Source: Chitinophaga pendula | GTDB taxonomy: Bacteria > Bacteroidota > Bacteroidia > Chitinophagales > Chitinophagaceae | Direction of reading: 5' to 3' | DNA length: 64,000 bases | NCBI RefSeq assembly: GCF_020386615.1 | Contig: NZ_CP077769.1 | Coordinates: 1,054,001 to 1,118,000, forward strand | Part shown: piece by piece, positions 1 through 7,945 of the stretch | How the letters are laid out: every line of letters starts with the position of its first letter | Numbering within the stretch: the first letter of the stretch is position 1 | Notes under the pieces: model-generated | Seen by the model: only the letters and a program-made list of their open reading frames with translations | Database searches by the model: none | What the model was told of the DNA's origin: nothing | Made by a program: the position numbers and the translations under genes

Positions 1-4
1 AAAA

Positions 5-34
5 AGGCTGATGAGCAGATCATCAGCCTTTTTT
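5..34. terminator. Hairpin terminator, probably bidirectional
   Basis: A 10-bp perfect stem (AGGCTGATGA with TCATCAGCCT) closes a 5-nt loop. It is preceded by a run of A and followed by a run of T, so it could stop transcription in either direction. The gene it serves on the left lies outside the window. Confidence 0.8.
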
Positions 35-166
35 GTATACCTCAAGTCCACCTTTCCTGTATCTTGGGTATAACATTCATATACCTCAGGTCCACCTTTT
101 GTATACCTTAGGTATAGCATTCGTATATCTCAAGTCCACCTTTCCTGTACCTTAGGTATAACATTC
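35..166. repeat. Three tandem copies of a 44-bp unit
   Basis: Three units of exactly 44 bp lie head to tail at 35-78, 79-122 and 123-166, followed by a short fourth fragment. Each begins with a GTATAC-like hexamer, contains AGTCCACCTTT or AGGTCCACC, and ends with a TATAACATTC-like block. The copies differ by point changes and not in length. No coding potential is seen. A related GAATGTTATA block, in reverse orientation, occurs near 55.36 kb. Confidence 0.8.
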
Positions 167-227
167 GTATACCCAAAATCTATCTTCAGAGCACTTCATA
201 GCGAACCCTGTCTTATCCCCCCGGTAT

Positions 228-258
228 AAAAAATGCCCACCGGAACGGCAGGCATTTT
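228..258 (-). terminator. Terminator of the LEA-type lipoprotein gene
   Basis: Read on the minus strand, AAAATGCC and GGCATTTT can pair around a short GC-rich loop, and the hairpin ends in a run of U. It sits about 30 bp beyond the stop of the minus-strand gene. Confidence 0.65.
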
Positions 259-284
259 ACGTATATAATATGGTAAAACGAGAC

Positions 285-740
285 CTAAAAGAACTTCAAC
301 GCCTGACGGGTCTCACACTTAATCGGGAAAGGTAGATAAACACCTCCCTTACCGACCTTACAATTACCGGTGGCCTTAATGGTCACCTCCTTGTTGGAAA
401 ATGCACTCAACGCATTCTTGAACACATTTTCCATATTTACCTCCAGCTTCACCGGAAAATAAAAGGTATCCCTGGCCGGAATACGGATCATCGTATCCTG
501 TATCGAATGACCCACCTGGGTGTCGTCAAAGAAAAGATCAAAAGAAGCATCCTTCAGCTGCAAATTGAAATTATTCGGATTGTAGTAAGCCAGCGTCAGC
601 GATACCGTGCTCTTGCTAAAGCCGAGCTCGCCTAAGCTGAATCCCGCAACCCGGACAAACTGCAGATCCTTCATCTTTTCACACGAACTGATCATACCCC
701 AGGTGATCAACACTAATAATATCAAGCGGAAATTTCTCAT
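285..740 (-). CDS. LEA type 2 family lipoprotein
   Basis: A 151-residue protein with a lipoprotein signal: a hydrophobic stretch after MRNFR ends in a lipobox ISSC, so Cys20 should be lipidated. The rest is predicted beta-rich and matches the water-stress/LEA-14 (WHy) fold seen in many Bacteroidetes envelope lipoproteins, including the typical NPNNF segment around residue 54. The function of these bacterial proteins is unsettled; they are thought to be periplasmic structural or lipid-binding proteins. The gene stands alone, with its own terminator and a -7-like TAGGTTTG upstream. Confidence 0.75.
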   Translation of the reverse strand: MRNFRLILLVLITWGMISSCEKMKDLQFVRVAGFSLGELGFSKSTVSLTLAYYNPNNFNLQLKDASFDLFFDDTQVGHSIQDTMIRIPARDTFYFPVKLEVNMENVFKNALSAFSNKEVTIKATGNCKVGKGGVYLPFPIKCETRQALKFF

Positions 741-1177
741 AAAATTGACCGGACTTTTTATTTATCAAACCTACAACTTTTGCATAAAATCCTCTTTTTA
801 AAATTATATATTGCAGAGACTGTACTGACAACATTACAGGCAATCCCAAAGAGTAGGAGCGTAGTAAAGACTAAACTTTCAGACGTCAAAGAAAATTTGC
901 ACCTTTGCAAAAGCAAAAGGATCATGTGATACTTAACATTTCTCTTTAAGTGGAAAAACAGGAAGAACAGCTAAAAATCCTGCTAAATTCTTTAGTATTT
1001 TATTCCCCATCCAATTACAACCCCTTCAATAACAAATACTAAAGAAAATAGCATATTTCTTTTCTTTCTATGCTCTGTATTACAATTACTTACAATTAAT
1101 TGTTAAGAGAACATTTATAATTAGTTCATCACTCGGAACTACCCGTTTTTAACCCGGCTGATAACAAGATAGAAATT
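741..1177. other. Intergenic region with divergent promoters and an inverted repeat
   Basis: This 437-bp gap separates divergent genes. For the minus-strand lipoprotein gene, TAGGTTTG (complement of 766-773) fits the Bacteroidetes -7 element. For the plus strand, TTTC at 876-879 and CACCTTTG at 900-907 form a plausible promoter, which would leave a leader of about 265 nt before the WbqC-like gene. A 13-bp perfect inverted repeat (988-1000 with 1034-1046) lies in that leader. No further gene is seen. Confidence 0.5.
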
Positions 1178-1813
1178 ATGGAGGAACAACTGATTAAGAA
1201 GACGTTACTTATTGAAAGTCAATACTTTCCGAGTATTTATTTTTATAAAACTTTAATAAATAGCGACATATTACTGCTCGAAAAATATGAACACTACCAA
1301 AAACTCAGCTATCGCAATCGTTGTTACATAGCTGGCCCAAATGGCGGCATCCTTCTAAGCGTTCCCCTCCTCAAAGGAAAAAATCAACGCACCGTCATGA
1401 AAGATGTCAAAATTAGTAATGAGGAAAAATGGCAGTCCCTCCACTGGAAAACACTCGTGTCCGCTTACAGACGCTCCCCTTGGTTCGAATACTTCGAAGA
1501 TGAACTGCAGCACCTCTACGAAAGACCGTTCGAATACCTCCTAGATTGGAACATCGCCTGCCTCGAATGGACACATGGCGCCCTCGGATACGACATACCC
1601 GTCGAATTCACACAAACATTTGAAAAAGAATATAATATACCCGGTGTCACCGATAAAAGAGACCAAATGCGTCCCGCACAACTCCCGGAACAGATCACCC
1701 TCCCCGAATACACGCAGGTATTCCAGGATAGAACCGGCTTCCTCCCTAACATGAGCATCTTGGACCTCCTGTTCTGCGAAGGAAAACATAGCCTCGACCT
1801 GTTGAAAGATTGA
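1178..1813 (+). CDS. WbqC-like family protein
   Basis: A 211-residue soluble protein with the features of the WbqC family: an early ES-Q-FPS-YF segment (residues 12-22), YEHYQK-SYRNRCYI near residues 38-52, a PLLKG stretch, and a W-SLHWKTL-SAYRRSPWFEY block around residues 90-113. The family is named from an O-antigen cluster gene, but its biochemical role is not established. There is no signal peptide. The gene lies alone before speA. Family assignment is fairly secure; function is not. Confidence 0.8.
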   Translation: MEEQLIKKTLLIESQYFPSIYFYKTLINSDILLLEKYEHYQKLSYRNRCYIAGPNGGILLSVPLLKGKNQRTVMKDVKISNEEKWQSLHWKTLVSAYRRSPWFEYFEDELQHLYERPFEYLLDWNIACLEWTHGALGYDIPVEFTQTFEKEYNIPGVTDKRDQMRPAQLPEQITLPEYTQVFQDRTGFLPNMSILDLLFCEGKHSLDLLKD

Positions 1814-1843
1814 AATTTTATTGATAAACAGTCGTACACAAGG

Positions 1844-1873
1844 TATTGACTAATAAAATATACTATATATTTG
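1844..1873 (+). promoter_or_regulatory. Promoter of speA
   Basis: TATTG at 1844-1848 and TATATTTG at 1866-1873 are separated by 17 bp, matching the Bacteroidetes -33/-7 pattern. Transcription would start near 1880, giving a leader of roughly 240 nt. A second -7-like TAGCTTTG lies at 1929-1936 without a clear -33 partner. Confidence 0.65.
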
Positions 1874-1879
1874 CGCCCT

Positions 1880-2122
1880 GTTGTGAAAAAACGGGAAAAT
1901 TTTTCCAGCCGCAATAGGACAAAATAATTAGCTTTGCAACCAATTTTGCTGGGTTTCGAACTGACGTAGGATGTTGTTTGATCTGCTTAATTATAAGCGA
2001 CTTCGGTTACCAAATAACCAAAGTATCTGGGAACAGTCCAGAAGTTTTCCAGCGAGGGGAAAGGAGCATTTATCCTGTATTTTAGTTTTTTTTACTAACC
2101 TAAAATTCATTTACAGCATTAA
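1880..2122 (+). promoter_or_regulatory. Long structured leader of speA, possible attenuator
   Basis: A series of short hairpins can be drawn: GCTTA/TAAGC (1985-1998), GGTTA/TAACC (2005-2019), CTGG/CCAG (2027-2041), TTTCC/GGAAA (2046-2062) and AGGA/TCCT (2062-2076), followed by an 8-nt T run near 2086-2093. Each stem is short, so the fold is uncertain, but serial stems plus a U tract before an amino-acid decarboxylase gene are consistent with transcriptional attenuation. I recognise no known riboswitch class. Confidence 0.35.
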
Positions 2123-3523
2123 ATGAACAGCACCTACACAGACCTCGTAAAACAAACCTTTGAATTCCCCCAAGAGGGCTTCACGGTTAATGACAATTAC
2201 CTGGAATTTAATGGCTTAGACATTAAAGGGCTGATAGACAAATACGGCACCCCCTTCAAATTGACCTACCTCCCCAAAATCGGGAGCCAGATCAATAAAG
2301 CCAAAAAAATGTTCCAGGACGCCATTAAAAAGAATAAGTACGATGGCAATTACTATTATTGCTACTGCACAAAAAGCTCGCACTTCTCTTTTATAATGGA
2401 AGAAACGCTCAAACATGGCATCCACATCGAGACCTCCTTCGCCTACGATATGGATATCATCGCCAAACTATACGAGCGGAAAAAGATCAGTAAAGATACT
2501 TACGTCATCTGCAATGGCTATAAGACCAAATCTTATACCCGCGCCATCGCCAAGATGATCAATAGCGGGTTCAAAAACGTTGTACCCGTGCTCGACAATA
2601 AAGAAGAACTGGAGGACTACCAAAAGAACATCCGTTCCAAGGACCCGGTGAAACTCGGCCTGCGCATCGCCGCCGAAGAAGAACCCACCTTCGACTTCTA
2701 TACCTCCCGGCTGGGTATACGCTCCCGCGATATACTGGAATTCTATGTAGACAAACTGAAGGGCAACAAGAAGTTTGAACTCAAAATGCTCCACTTCTTC
2801 ATGAATAAAGGTATCAAAGACGATATCTATTACTGGAGCCAGTTCAACCGCGTCCTCAACCTCTACTGCCAACTTAAAAAGATCTGTCCCGAACTGGATA
2901 GTATCAACATAGGCGGCGGATTCCCCATCAAACACTCCCTCGGGTTCGATTACGACTATAATTATATAGTAAACGAAATCGTAGCCAACATCAAAAGCGT
3001 TTGTAAAAAGAATAAAGTACCCGTACCAGATATCTACACCGAATTCGGATCCTACACCGTAGGCGAAAGCGGCGCCGTGATCTACTCCGTGATCGGCGAA
3101 AAAATGCAGAACGATCGCGAAATCTGGTACATGATCGATAGCTCTTTCATCACCACACTCCCGGATACCTGGGGCATAGGCGAAAAATTCCTCATGCTCC
3201 CCATCAACAAATGGGAACAGGAATACCAGGAAGTCCATCTCGGAGGCCTCACCTGCGACGGATATGACTTCTATACTTCAGAAGAACATATCAACGCCGT
3301 GTTCCTCCCCAAACAAGGCACCGACGGCGAACCCCTCTATATCGGGTTCTTCCACACCGGCGCCTACCAGGACCAGCTCAGCGGATACGGCGGTATCAAA
3401 CACTGCCTCATCCCGTCCCCTAAACATGTCATCGTCGGCTATGACAAAAACGGACAACTCAAAGACTGGCTCTACGCTAAAGAACAAACTGCGCAAAGCA
3501 TGTTGAAAATATTGGGTTATTAA
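2123..3523 (+). CDS. speA: Biosynthetic arginine decarboxylase (short Bacteroidetes type)
   Basis: A 466-residue PLP-dependent decarboxylase of the alanine-racemase-fold group (fold III). It should convert arginine to agmatine, the first step of putrescine and spermidine synthesis in the cytoplasm. The PLP lysine is in YCTKSSH near residue 76; INIGGGFPIKHS (about 273-284) is the glycine-rich phosphate-binding loop; the C-terminal domain has the conserved LTCDGYDF segment near residue 381, where the catalytic Cys of the other active site falls. It is shorter than the roughly 630-residue enterobacterial SpeA, as is usual in Bacteroidetes. A hairpin terminator follows. Confidence 0.85.
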   Translation: MNSTYTDLVKQTFEFPQEGFTVNDNYLEFNGLDIKGLIDKYGTPFKLTYLPKIGSQINKAKKMFQDAIKKNKYDGNYYYCYCTKSSHFSFIMEETLKHGIHIETSFAYDMDIIAKLYERKKISKDTYVICNGYKTKSYTRAIAKMINSGFKNVVPVLDNKEELEDYQKNIRSKDPVKLGLRIAAEEEPTFDFYTSRLGIRSRDILEFYVDKLKGNKKFELKMLHFFMNKGIKDDIYYWSQFNRVLNLYCQLKKICPELDSINIGGGFPIKHSLGFDYDYNYIVNEIVANIKSVCKKNKVPVPDIYTEFGSYTVGESGAVIYSVIGEKMQNDREIWYMIDSSFITTLPDTWGIGEKFLMLPINKWEQEYQEVHLGGLTCDGYDFYTSEEHINAVFLPKQGTDGEPLYIGFFHTGAYQDQLSGYGGIKHCLIPSPKHVIVGYDKNGQLKDWLYAKEQTAQSMLKILGY

Positions 3524-3548
3524 AAAAATGGGTTAGTAATCCACCTGA

Positions 3549-3574
3549 AAGCCCCCTGATTTTTCAGGGGGCTT
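3549..3574 (+). terminator. Terminator after speA
   Basis: AAGCCCCCTGA pairs perfectly with TCAGGGGGCTT around a TTTT loop. It lies 25 bp beyond the speA stop. The tract after it is only moderately T-rich. Confidence 0.8.
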
Positions 3575-3694
3575 ACTTATTATAATACATCCCCCCAAAA
3601 AAAAATCCCCTCCAAAACATCTCCCCCTCCGGAAAAAATAAAAGGCTCCCCCGTATAGAAGAGCCCATTCATGGCATAGGTTGTGATGGATATT

Positions 3695-3890
3695 CAAAGC
3701 ATAAGGAAAATAAGATGCTCAACTTTCAAAGCATAAGGATAATAAGACAACGAACATTCCAAAGCATAAGGATAATAGGAGAGAAGTTGTACTAGATCAA
3801 AAGCATAAGGACAATAAGACAACGAACATTCCAAAGCATAAGGATAATAGGAGAGAAGATGTACTAGATCAAAAGCATAAGGACAATAGA
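3695..3890. repeat. Short tandem repeat cluster, AAAGCATAAGGA core
   Basis: Six copies of a core reading AAAGCATAAGGA start near 3695, 3727, 3760, 3798, 3832 and 3871, at alternating intervals of about 33 and 38 bp. Two longer blocks of about 72 bp (3727-3798 and 3799-3870) are almost identical, pointing to recent duplication. The minus strand is open for 70 codons and would give a repeating SYYPYALECSL-like peptide, but it has no start context or family resemblance, so I treat it as non-coding. Confidence 0.75.
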
Positions 3891-4025
3891 AAGATGAATT
3901 TTTCAAGACCTCAAAGATATCACAGCCTTTTAGCTACAATAACACCTCTTAGTTGTAATTTTTTTAGACTTATCAAGCACCAGATTCTCATCATTAAACT
4001 GCGTTATTATCCCTATTTTTAATAT

Positions 4026-4511
4026 ATGCAACTCCCATTCTCCTTACCAATACTGGCTATTTATCTCTCCAGCTTTATAGCTCCCCCTGCAATGCCAATA
4101 CAGTCGCAGGCTGACGAGGAAGCAGCCGTCAAAAGGGCCATCGGACAAATGTTTACAGGCATGCGCAATGGCGACAGCTCCATGGTAAAGGATGTTTTCA
4201 CCGAAGAGGCCGTTTTGCAATCAATTGCGACCGATGCCGCCGGAAAAACAAAAGTCCGCACCACACCCATTGCTGCGTTCGTCAAAGCCGTCGGAACACC
4301 TCACACGGACGTGTGGGACGAACAGATCATTTTCGATAAGATCAGCATCGACGATCAGCTCGCCGCTGTCTGGACGCCCTATAATTTTTACCTGGGAAAC
4401 AAATTCAGCCATTGTGGAGTCAACTCCTTCCAACTGGCTAAAGTAAATGGGAAATGGAAAATCGTCTATCTCATAGACACCCGTAGAAAAATAAACTGTC
4501 TCACACACTAA
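4026..4511 (+). CDS. Secreted NTF2-like (SnoaL/DUF4440-type) protein
   Basis: A 161-residue protein with an N-terminal hydrophobic signal (residues 1-28), then a single NTF2-like cone domain: DEEAAVKRAIGQMF helix, a VFTEEAVLQSIA segment, the AVWTPYNFYLGNKFSHCGV sheet and a closing WKIVYLIDTRRK strand that is characteristic of this Bacteroidetes subgroup. Such domains bind small ligands or act as enzymes; nothing here fixes the substrate. Its stop codon overlaps that of the convergent membrane-protein gene by 4 nt. Confidence 0.75.
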   Translation: MQLPFSLPILAIYLSSFIAPPAMPIQSQADEEAAVKRAIGQMFTGMRNGDSSMVKDVFTEEAVLQSIATDAAGKTKVRTTPIAAFVKAVGTPHTDVWDEQIIFDKISIDDQLAAVWTPYNFYLGNKFSHCGVNSFQLAKVNGKWKIVYLIDTRRKINCLTH

Positions 4512-5368
4512 ACAGTATCAGGCTCCTGCAACAAAGGAGAGCCCTGACTCAATATATCAATAGCCGTCTCACACTGACGCGCTATCTCCGAAAAACGCGC
4601 ATCCAGCAACTCATGATTGCCAGCCATATACTCCGATTGCCCCGACCGCGATAACCCCTTCACTAACAGAAAATGTTTGGTCAGCTGCTGATTCACCAAC
4701 GAAGAATGCTGCTGCTGCTGATGCAACGCCCGCTGCTGCTCCAGCAACAGGATATTCGCATAGTGACGCCCCAGTATCCGTATCATCAATAAAATATACA
4801 ACACCATAAATATAGGGTCCAGCCACTCACTGCAAGCAGGATAAACATCATGGAAAAACAAACCCGTAGGCGAAATACCGCTGGCCCGCATATAGGATAC
4901 CACACACAAATACCCGCACAACAAACTCGTCAATACCAACGTATTACCCAGGCTCGTAGTAATAAAACAAAACAAAATGCTCATCACCCACATCACACTA
5001 TACATCACCGATATATCCTGCCCGTTAAAATAAGAAGAAAGAATAGCTAACCCCATTGTGCTATATGCCGCCACATACGCCGACGACAACCCCGACATTC
5101 CCGTCTGCAATATCCGCATGCCCACCAGTAATACAAACAACAATAACGTCACCAACGCCACATCCGTATAACTGCGAAAATAAAATGCACTGCACAACTC
5201 CGGAACCGTAAATAAAATTTGGAAGAAGAGGAAATCAAACACCAGTTTGATCCGGCCCTGGATTCGGGTATCGGGCGTGCGATGCAGAATCCTGCCTATA
5301 ACTGCACGCTCCGTAGCATCATACACTTTGCTGGCCACCTGTCCAGCCCGGGTGAAGAATAGCAACAT
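4508..5368 (-). CDS. Polytopic membrane protein of unknown function
   Basis: About 286 residues from the first ATG; an in-frame TTG eight codons upstream (5392) is possible, but a -7-like element there favours the ATG. The protein has a basic N-terminal cytoplasmic segment, about six hydrophobic helices between residues 50 and 200, and a C-terminal cytoplasmic tail of about 90 residues with a Gln-rich helix (EQQRALHQQQQH). The layout resembles the membrane part of sensor proteins, but no kinase, cyclase or GGDEF motif follows. I do not recognise the family. Confidence 0.6.
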   Translation of the reverse strand: MLLFFTRAGQVASKVYDATERAVIGRILHRTPDTRIQGRIKLVFDFLFFQILFTVPELCSAFYFRSYTDVALVTLLLFVLLVGMRILQTGMSGLSSAYVAAYSTMGLAILSSYFNGQDISVMYSVMWVMSILFCFITTSLGNTLVLTSLLCGYLCVVSYMRASGISPTGLFFHDVYPACSEWLDPIFMVLYILLMIRILGRHYANILLLEQQRALHQQQQHSSLVNQQLTKHFLLVKGLSRSGQSEYMAGNHELLDARFSEIARQCETAIDILSQGSPLLQEPDTV

Positions 5369-5453
5369 ATTCGGTTTGAAGGTCAAGGGCAAATTATCAT
5401 ATTAATATAGCTTGCCTGTGGAACGTTTGTGTGAATTATAGGCAAAAAAGCAT

Positions 5454-5480
5454 AAAAAAAGGGCCGCCATCAGGCAGCCC
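5454..5480 (-). terminator. Terminator of the Hsp20 gene
   Basis: On the minus strand GGGCTGCC pairs with GGCGGCCC (one G-U pair) around a TGAT loop and is followed by seven U. It lies about 30 bp past the Hsp20 stop. Confidence 0.75.
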
Positions 5481-5510
5481 CCATTTTCACTCCATGCAAA
5501 GTCCTACAAA

Positions 5511-5963
5511 TTATTCTACCACAATTGCTTTCACAGCATCTTGTTTAATTTCTTTTTTTGACAACTGGATCTTCAATATCCCGTTTTCATATTTCGCCTG
5601 GATCTTCTCAGCATCCACCTTCTCATTCAGCACAAACGAACGTTTGAAAGAACGGAAACTAAACTCCCGGCGGATATGTTTCTCATTTTCCTCTTTTACT
5701 TCCGCTTTCTTCTCCGCACTTACCGTCAGCTTGTTGTTCTCCACACTGATCTTAAAATCCTCTTTCGCCAGGCCAGGTACCATAAAGTCGATCGCATAAG
5801 CCTCCTTACTCTCCTGGATATTCACCGGAGGATAAGTACCAAAAAAGTCAGCGGTCAGTAAATCATCCTTCCATAACTTGTTGAAGGCACCGTGCTGAAA
5901 AATGTCGTCTACTAAGCCACCAAAGGTTCTTACAGGATGTTGATTGAATTTTACGAGTGTCAT
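5511..5963 (-). CDS. Hsp20/alpha-crystallin small heat-shock protein
   Basis: A 150-residue chaperone that holds unfolded proteins in the cytoplasm. A variable N-terminal arm (1-45) is followed by the alpha-crystallin domain: PPVNIQESKEAYAIDFMVPGL (about 46-66), the LTVSAEKK strand (about 79-86), and the diagnostic YENGILKIQLSKKE near residues 125-138. The length is normal for the family. The gene is monocistronic with a strong terminator. I could not find a clear heat-shock operator upstream. Confidence 0.92.
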   Translation of the reverse strand: MTLVKFNQHPVRTFGGLVDDIFQHGAFNKLWKDDLLTADFFGTYPPVNIQESKEAYAIDFMVPGLAKEDFKISVENNKLTVSAEKKAEVKEENEKHIRREFSFRSFKRSFVLNEKVDAEKIQAKYENGILKIQLSKKEIKQDAVKAIVVE

Positions 5964-6158
5964 AGCTTTATCTTTTTTAAGGTTTTAAATTTTTAATCGT
6001 TTTGTGATAAAGCTTATGCAAATGAGATACCATGCCAGAAAATCTACCATTATTGACAGTATTTCCTGATTTTAGATGTCATTGTGTCGTTTTGTTTTGG
6101 TTTCTGATGTCAAAATGTCTTATCTATTGAAGTTTTTAAATATTCCACCGTTTATAAT

Positions 6159-6166
6159 TAACTTTG
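6159..6166 (+). promoter_or_regulatory. -7 element of the bacilliredoxin gene
   Basis: TAACTTTG matches the Bacteroidetes -7 consensus; no good -33 box stands at the right distance. The start point would be near 6172, which argues for translation from the ATG at 6199 and not from the upstream in-frame ATG at 6076. Confidence 0.5.
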
Positions 6167-6198
6167 TGAAAAGTAAAAAACAAAAAAATTACGACTAT

Positions 6199-6612
6199 AT
6201 GTATCCAGCAGAATTAGTATTGCCAATGAAGGCAGAGTTAACAGATAATGGATTCCAAGAATTATTGTCTGCCGATGAAGTAGAATCCGCTCTTAAAAAA
6301 GAAGGCACCACGCTGGTTGTGATCAACTCCGTTTGCGGCTGCTCCGCCGGTACCGCCCGCCCAGGTGTACTGCTGGCAGTTGCCCATAGCGAAAAAAAAC
6401 CCGATACCCTCGCTACCAGCTTCGCCGGATTCGATACAGATGCCGTGAAAAAACTGCGCGAACACCTGCTTCCTTATCCGCCGTCTTCACCCTCCATCGC
6501 CCTCTTTAAAAATGGAGAACTCGTGCACTTCATCGAACGTCACATGATCGAAGGCCGCCCGGCACAAATGATCGCCGCTAACCTCGTAGACGCTTTCGAA
6601 CAATATTGCTAA
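6199..6612 (+). CDS. BrxA/BrxB family bacilliredoxin
   Basis: A 137-residue thioredoxin-fold protein with the bacilliredoxin active site Cys46-Gly-Cys48 in SVCGCSAGTARPG. In Bacillus such proteins remove bacillithiol from mixed disulfides; many Bacteroidetes also carry the family. The conserved PPSSPSIALFKNGELVHFIERH block lies around residues 95-116. I start at MYPAELVLP, because the 41 residues added by the upstream ATG are atypical for the family and lie upstream of the -7 box. The gene is monocistronic. Confidence 0.9.
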   Translation: MYPAELVLPMKAELTDNGFQELLSADEVESALKKEGTTLVVINSVCGCSAGTARPGVLLAVAHSEKKPDTLATSFAGFDTDAVKKLREHLLPYPPSSPSIALFKNGELVHFIERHMIEGRPAQMIAANLVDAFEQYC

Positions 6613-6625
6613 AAACATCTAAAAC

Positions 6626-6674
6626 TTCCGGGCTCCATTTATTTATTATATTATAGAAAATTTGGAACCCGGAA
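6626..6674 (+). terminator. Probable terminator after the bacilliredoxin gene
   Basis: TTCCGGG and CCCGGAA can pair across a long AT-rich loop of about 35 nt, followed by a T-rich stretch. The long loop makes it weaker than the other terminators here. Confidence 0.4.
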
Positions 6675-6781
6675 TTTGTTTTTTGCCTTTTTTCCAACTT
6701 ACTTTGGTGGTTTGATTTTCCTTTTGATTAATTCGGCTTTGTTCATAGGAAAACTCAGATCACCAAATTTTTTTACCAGTT

Positions 6782-7945
6782 ATGTATCCTAATTTATATT
6801 ACGCCTTCAAAGACCTGTTCGGCCTCGAAATCCCTTTCCTCCAGGTATTCCAGACTTTCGGATTCTTCGTGGCAGTCGCATTCCTCGCCGGCGCCTACGT
6901 CCTCACCGCCGAACTGAAAAGAAGAGAAAAACTAGGCTGGCTTACAGGCGTAAAAGAACAGATCATAACAGGTAAACCCGCCTCCACCACCGAACTCGTT
7001 TGGAACGCATTCCTCGGATTCCTCCTCGGATTTAAAATCATTGGCCTCGCCCTCAACTGGTCCAATGCCTCCAAAGACCTCCAGTCATTCATATTCTCCG
7101 GCGCCGGTAGCTGGCCCGCTGGTATCCTCCTCGGCGCATTACTCGCCTACCTCAAATACCGCGAAAAGAAAAAACAAGCCACCCCACAACCACAACAACA
7201 TACCGTTATCATCCTCCCGCACCAACGCGTCCCCGATATCATCGTCATGGCCGCCGTAGCTGGCCTCATCGGTGCCAAAATATTCCATAACCTAGAAAAC
7301 TGGAGCGACTTCGTAAAAGATCCCATCGGATCATTGCTATCCTTCAGTGGCCTCACCTTCTATGGTGGCCTCATCGTAGCCGCCTACGTCATCATCCGCT
7401 ATGCCCGCAAAAAACAGATCAATACCTGGCAACTCGTAGATAGCGCCGCCCCCGCACTCATGCTCGCATATGGCATCGGACGTATGGGATGCCAGTTCTC
7501 CGGCGACGGCGACTGGGGCATCACCAATACCCACCCCAACCCATACTCCTGGCTACCCGATTGGGCCTGGGCATACAAATACCCCCATAACGTCGTCAAC
7601 GAAGGAATACCCATCCCCGGCTGCGAAGGCAAATACTGCCACGCACTCGAACTACCCGTATACCCAACACCGTTATACGAGATCATCGCATGCCTCCTCC
7701 TCTTCATCATACTCTGGAACCTCCGCAAAAAAATCACCGTACCAGGCGTTATCTTCGGCATATACCTCATCATGAATGGTATAGAACGCTTCTTCGTCGA
7801 AAAGATCCGCGTCAATACCAAATACGATATCCTCGGCTTCCACCCGACACAGGCAGAGATCATCTCCACACTCCTCGTCATCGGCGGAGCAGCACTAATA
7901 TGGTACTGCCGTAAAAAACACGCCAGCCAAACCGCTACCAGCTAA
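6782..7945 (+). CDS. lgt: Prolipoprotein diacylglyceryl transferase
   Basis: A 387-residue inner-membrane enzyme that transfers diacylglyceryl from phosphatidylglycerol to the lipobox cysteine of prolipoproteins, the first step of lipoprotein maturation. About seven hydrophobic segments are visible. The signature region is AYGIGRMGCQFSGDGDWG (around 228-245), the Bacteroidetes version of the RIGNFxNxE motif, followed by the PVYPTPLYE segment with the conserved Tyr/Glu near 299-307. It is longer than enterobacterial Lgt (about 290), with extra sequence near residues 125-155. The hemerythrin gene begins at the base after its stop. Confidence 0.92.
   Translation: MYPNLYYAFKDLFGLEIPFLQVFQTFGFFVAVAFLAGAYVLTAELKRREKLGWLTGVKEQIITGKPASTTELVWNAFLGFLLGFKIIGLALNWSNASKDLQSFIFSGAGSWPAGILLGALLAYLKYREKKKQATPQPQQHTVIILPHQRVPDIIVMAAVAGLIGAKIFHNLENWSDFVKDPIGSLLSFSGLTFYGGLIVAAYVIIRYARKKQINTWQLVDSAAPALMLAYGIGRMGCQFSGDGDWGITNTHPNPYSWLPDWAWAYKYPHNVVNEGIPIPGCEGKYCHALELPVYPTPLYEIIACLLLFIILWNLRKKITVPGVIFGIYLIMNGIERFFVEKIRVNTKYDILGFHPTQAEIISTLLVIGGAALIWYCRKKHASQTATS

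Larger units (their letters stand above)
3524..4025. other. Intergenic region holding a terminator and a repeat cluster
   Basis: The 502-bp gap contains the speA terminator, a poly-A/C-rich stretch (about 3590-3650) and the AAAGCATAAGGA repeat cluster. The final 100 bp are AT-rich and should hold the promoter of the NTF2-like gene, but I cannot place its elements with confidence. Confidence 0.5.

Noticed and set aside
35..166. CRISPR-like array at the window start
   Set aside because: The whole 44-bp unit repeats without spacers; it is a simple tandem repeat.
2468..3238. 256-codon open frame antisense to speA
   Set aside because: It lies entirely inside a well-supported enzyme gene, and its translation is low-complexity with many acidic and aromatic residues as expected from the complement of this codon usage.
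3695..3890. CRISPR-like array
   Set aside because: The core is only about 12 bp, intervals alternate between about 33 and 38 bp, and the intervening DNA is itself repeated, so there are no unique spacers. No cas gene is in the window.
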